A program made the translations under genes and the position numbers. Shown in pieces: positions 4,854 through 5,108 of a DNA stretch of 5,108 nt; positions within the stretch are counted from its first letter, which is position 1, and each line of letters begins with the position of its first letter. The notes beneath the pieces are model-generated. The model ran no database searches. It was given only the letters and a program-made list of their open reading frames with translations, and had not been told where the DNA came from. Source of the stretch: Oscillospiraceae bacterium (GTDB lineage Bacteria; Bacillota; Clostridia; Oscillospirales; Oscillospiraceae); assembly GCA_016297855.1 (NCBI GenBank), contig JAEDFW010000117.1, forward strand, positions 1 to 5,108, written 5' to 3'.

Positions 4854-4905
4854 GCCAACGAAAATTCTTGAGTATAGCTAGAAGCGAACTTAAGTAGAAT
4901 TGATT

Positions 4906-4925
4906 TTAGAGCCGCAAGGCTTTAA
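4906..4925 (+). other. GNRA-capped hairpin just before mature 16S
   Basis: TTAGAGCC (4906-4913) pairs with GGCTTTAA (4918-4925), with one G-U pair, around a GCAA tetraloop. It ends 8 bases before the inferred 16S 5' end, a position consistent with a leader structure used in assembly or 5' maturation of pre-16S RNA. No T-run follows, so it is not a terminator. Confidence 0.6.
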
Positions 4926-4933
4926 GATACCAT

Positions 4934-5108
<175 letters not shown>

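Larger units (their letters stand above)
4705..4933 (+). other. 16S rRNA leader (pre-rRNA, removed during processing)
   Basis: About 230 bases of transcribed leader with no gene. It starts with a small hairpin, GCTCG (4705-4709) with CGAGC (4717-4721). In the middle is a 5-bp hairpin TTCGA/TCGAA (4820-4836) directly before a boxA-like site, an order resembling boxB-boxA of rrn antitermination. It ends with a GCAA-loop hairpin 9 bases before the mature 16S start. The processing-stalk partner downstream of 16S is outside the window. Confidence 0.7.

Overview
The window comes from a spore-forming, low-GC Gram-positive bacterium of the class Clostridia, most likely the Oscillospirales (Oscillospiraceae/Ruminococcaceae-like). 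The evidence is the start of a 16S rRNA of clostridial type, both subunits of dipicolinate synthase (a sporulation enzyme), a DUF4364 protein (a family I associate with Clostridia), a long-form HPF, and strong Shine-Dalgarno sites. The family-level placement is inference from memory of 16S 5' ends.

Layout: (1) 1-447, plus strand, the C-terminal end of a UDP-ManNAc-type nucleotide-sugar dehydrogenase. (2) 452-485, a near-perfect hairpin that can terminate transcription from both sides. (3) 498-1915, minus strand, a dpaA-dpaB operon with a 4-base stop/start overlap and a sporulation-like -10 box in front. (4) 1993-2013, a terminator for the next gene. (5) 2056-2829, minus strand, a secreted CAP-domain protein with a Cys-rich N-terminal segment and a Glu-Pro tandem-repeat linker. 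(6) 2989-3742, plus strand, a DUF4364 regulator-like gene overlapping a 71-residue XRE-type HTH gene. (7) 3869-4408, plus strand, long-form ribosome hibernation factor hpf, with its own promoter, a hairpin at the predicted mRNA 5' end and a strong terminator. (8) 4457-4933, tandem rRNA promoters and an antitermination/processing leader. (9) 4934-5108, the first ~175 nt of 16S rRNA, cut by the window edge.

Functional links: dpaA and dpaB together make dipicolinic acid in the mother cell. The CAP protein is on the same strand but is separated from dpaAB by a terminator and has no demonstrated link to sporulation. DUF4364 and the small HTH protein look co-translated and may form a regulatory pair. 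hpf acts on ribosomes and sits directly upstream of an rRNA operon, but each has its own promoter and a terminator lies between them. I see no mobile element, CRISPR array, tRNA or obvious novel defence system. The points most worth following up are the DUF4364/HTH pair, the 5' hairpin of hpf with a buried SD-like sequence, the architecture of the CAP protein, and the promoter core shared by the DUF4364 gene and hpf.
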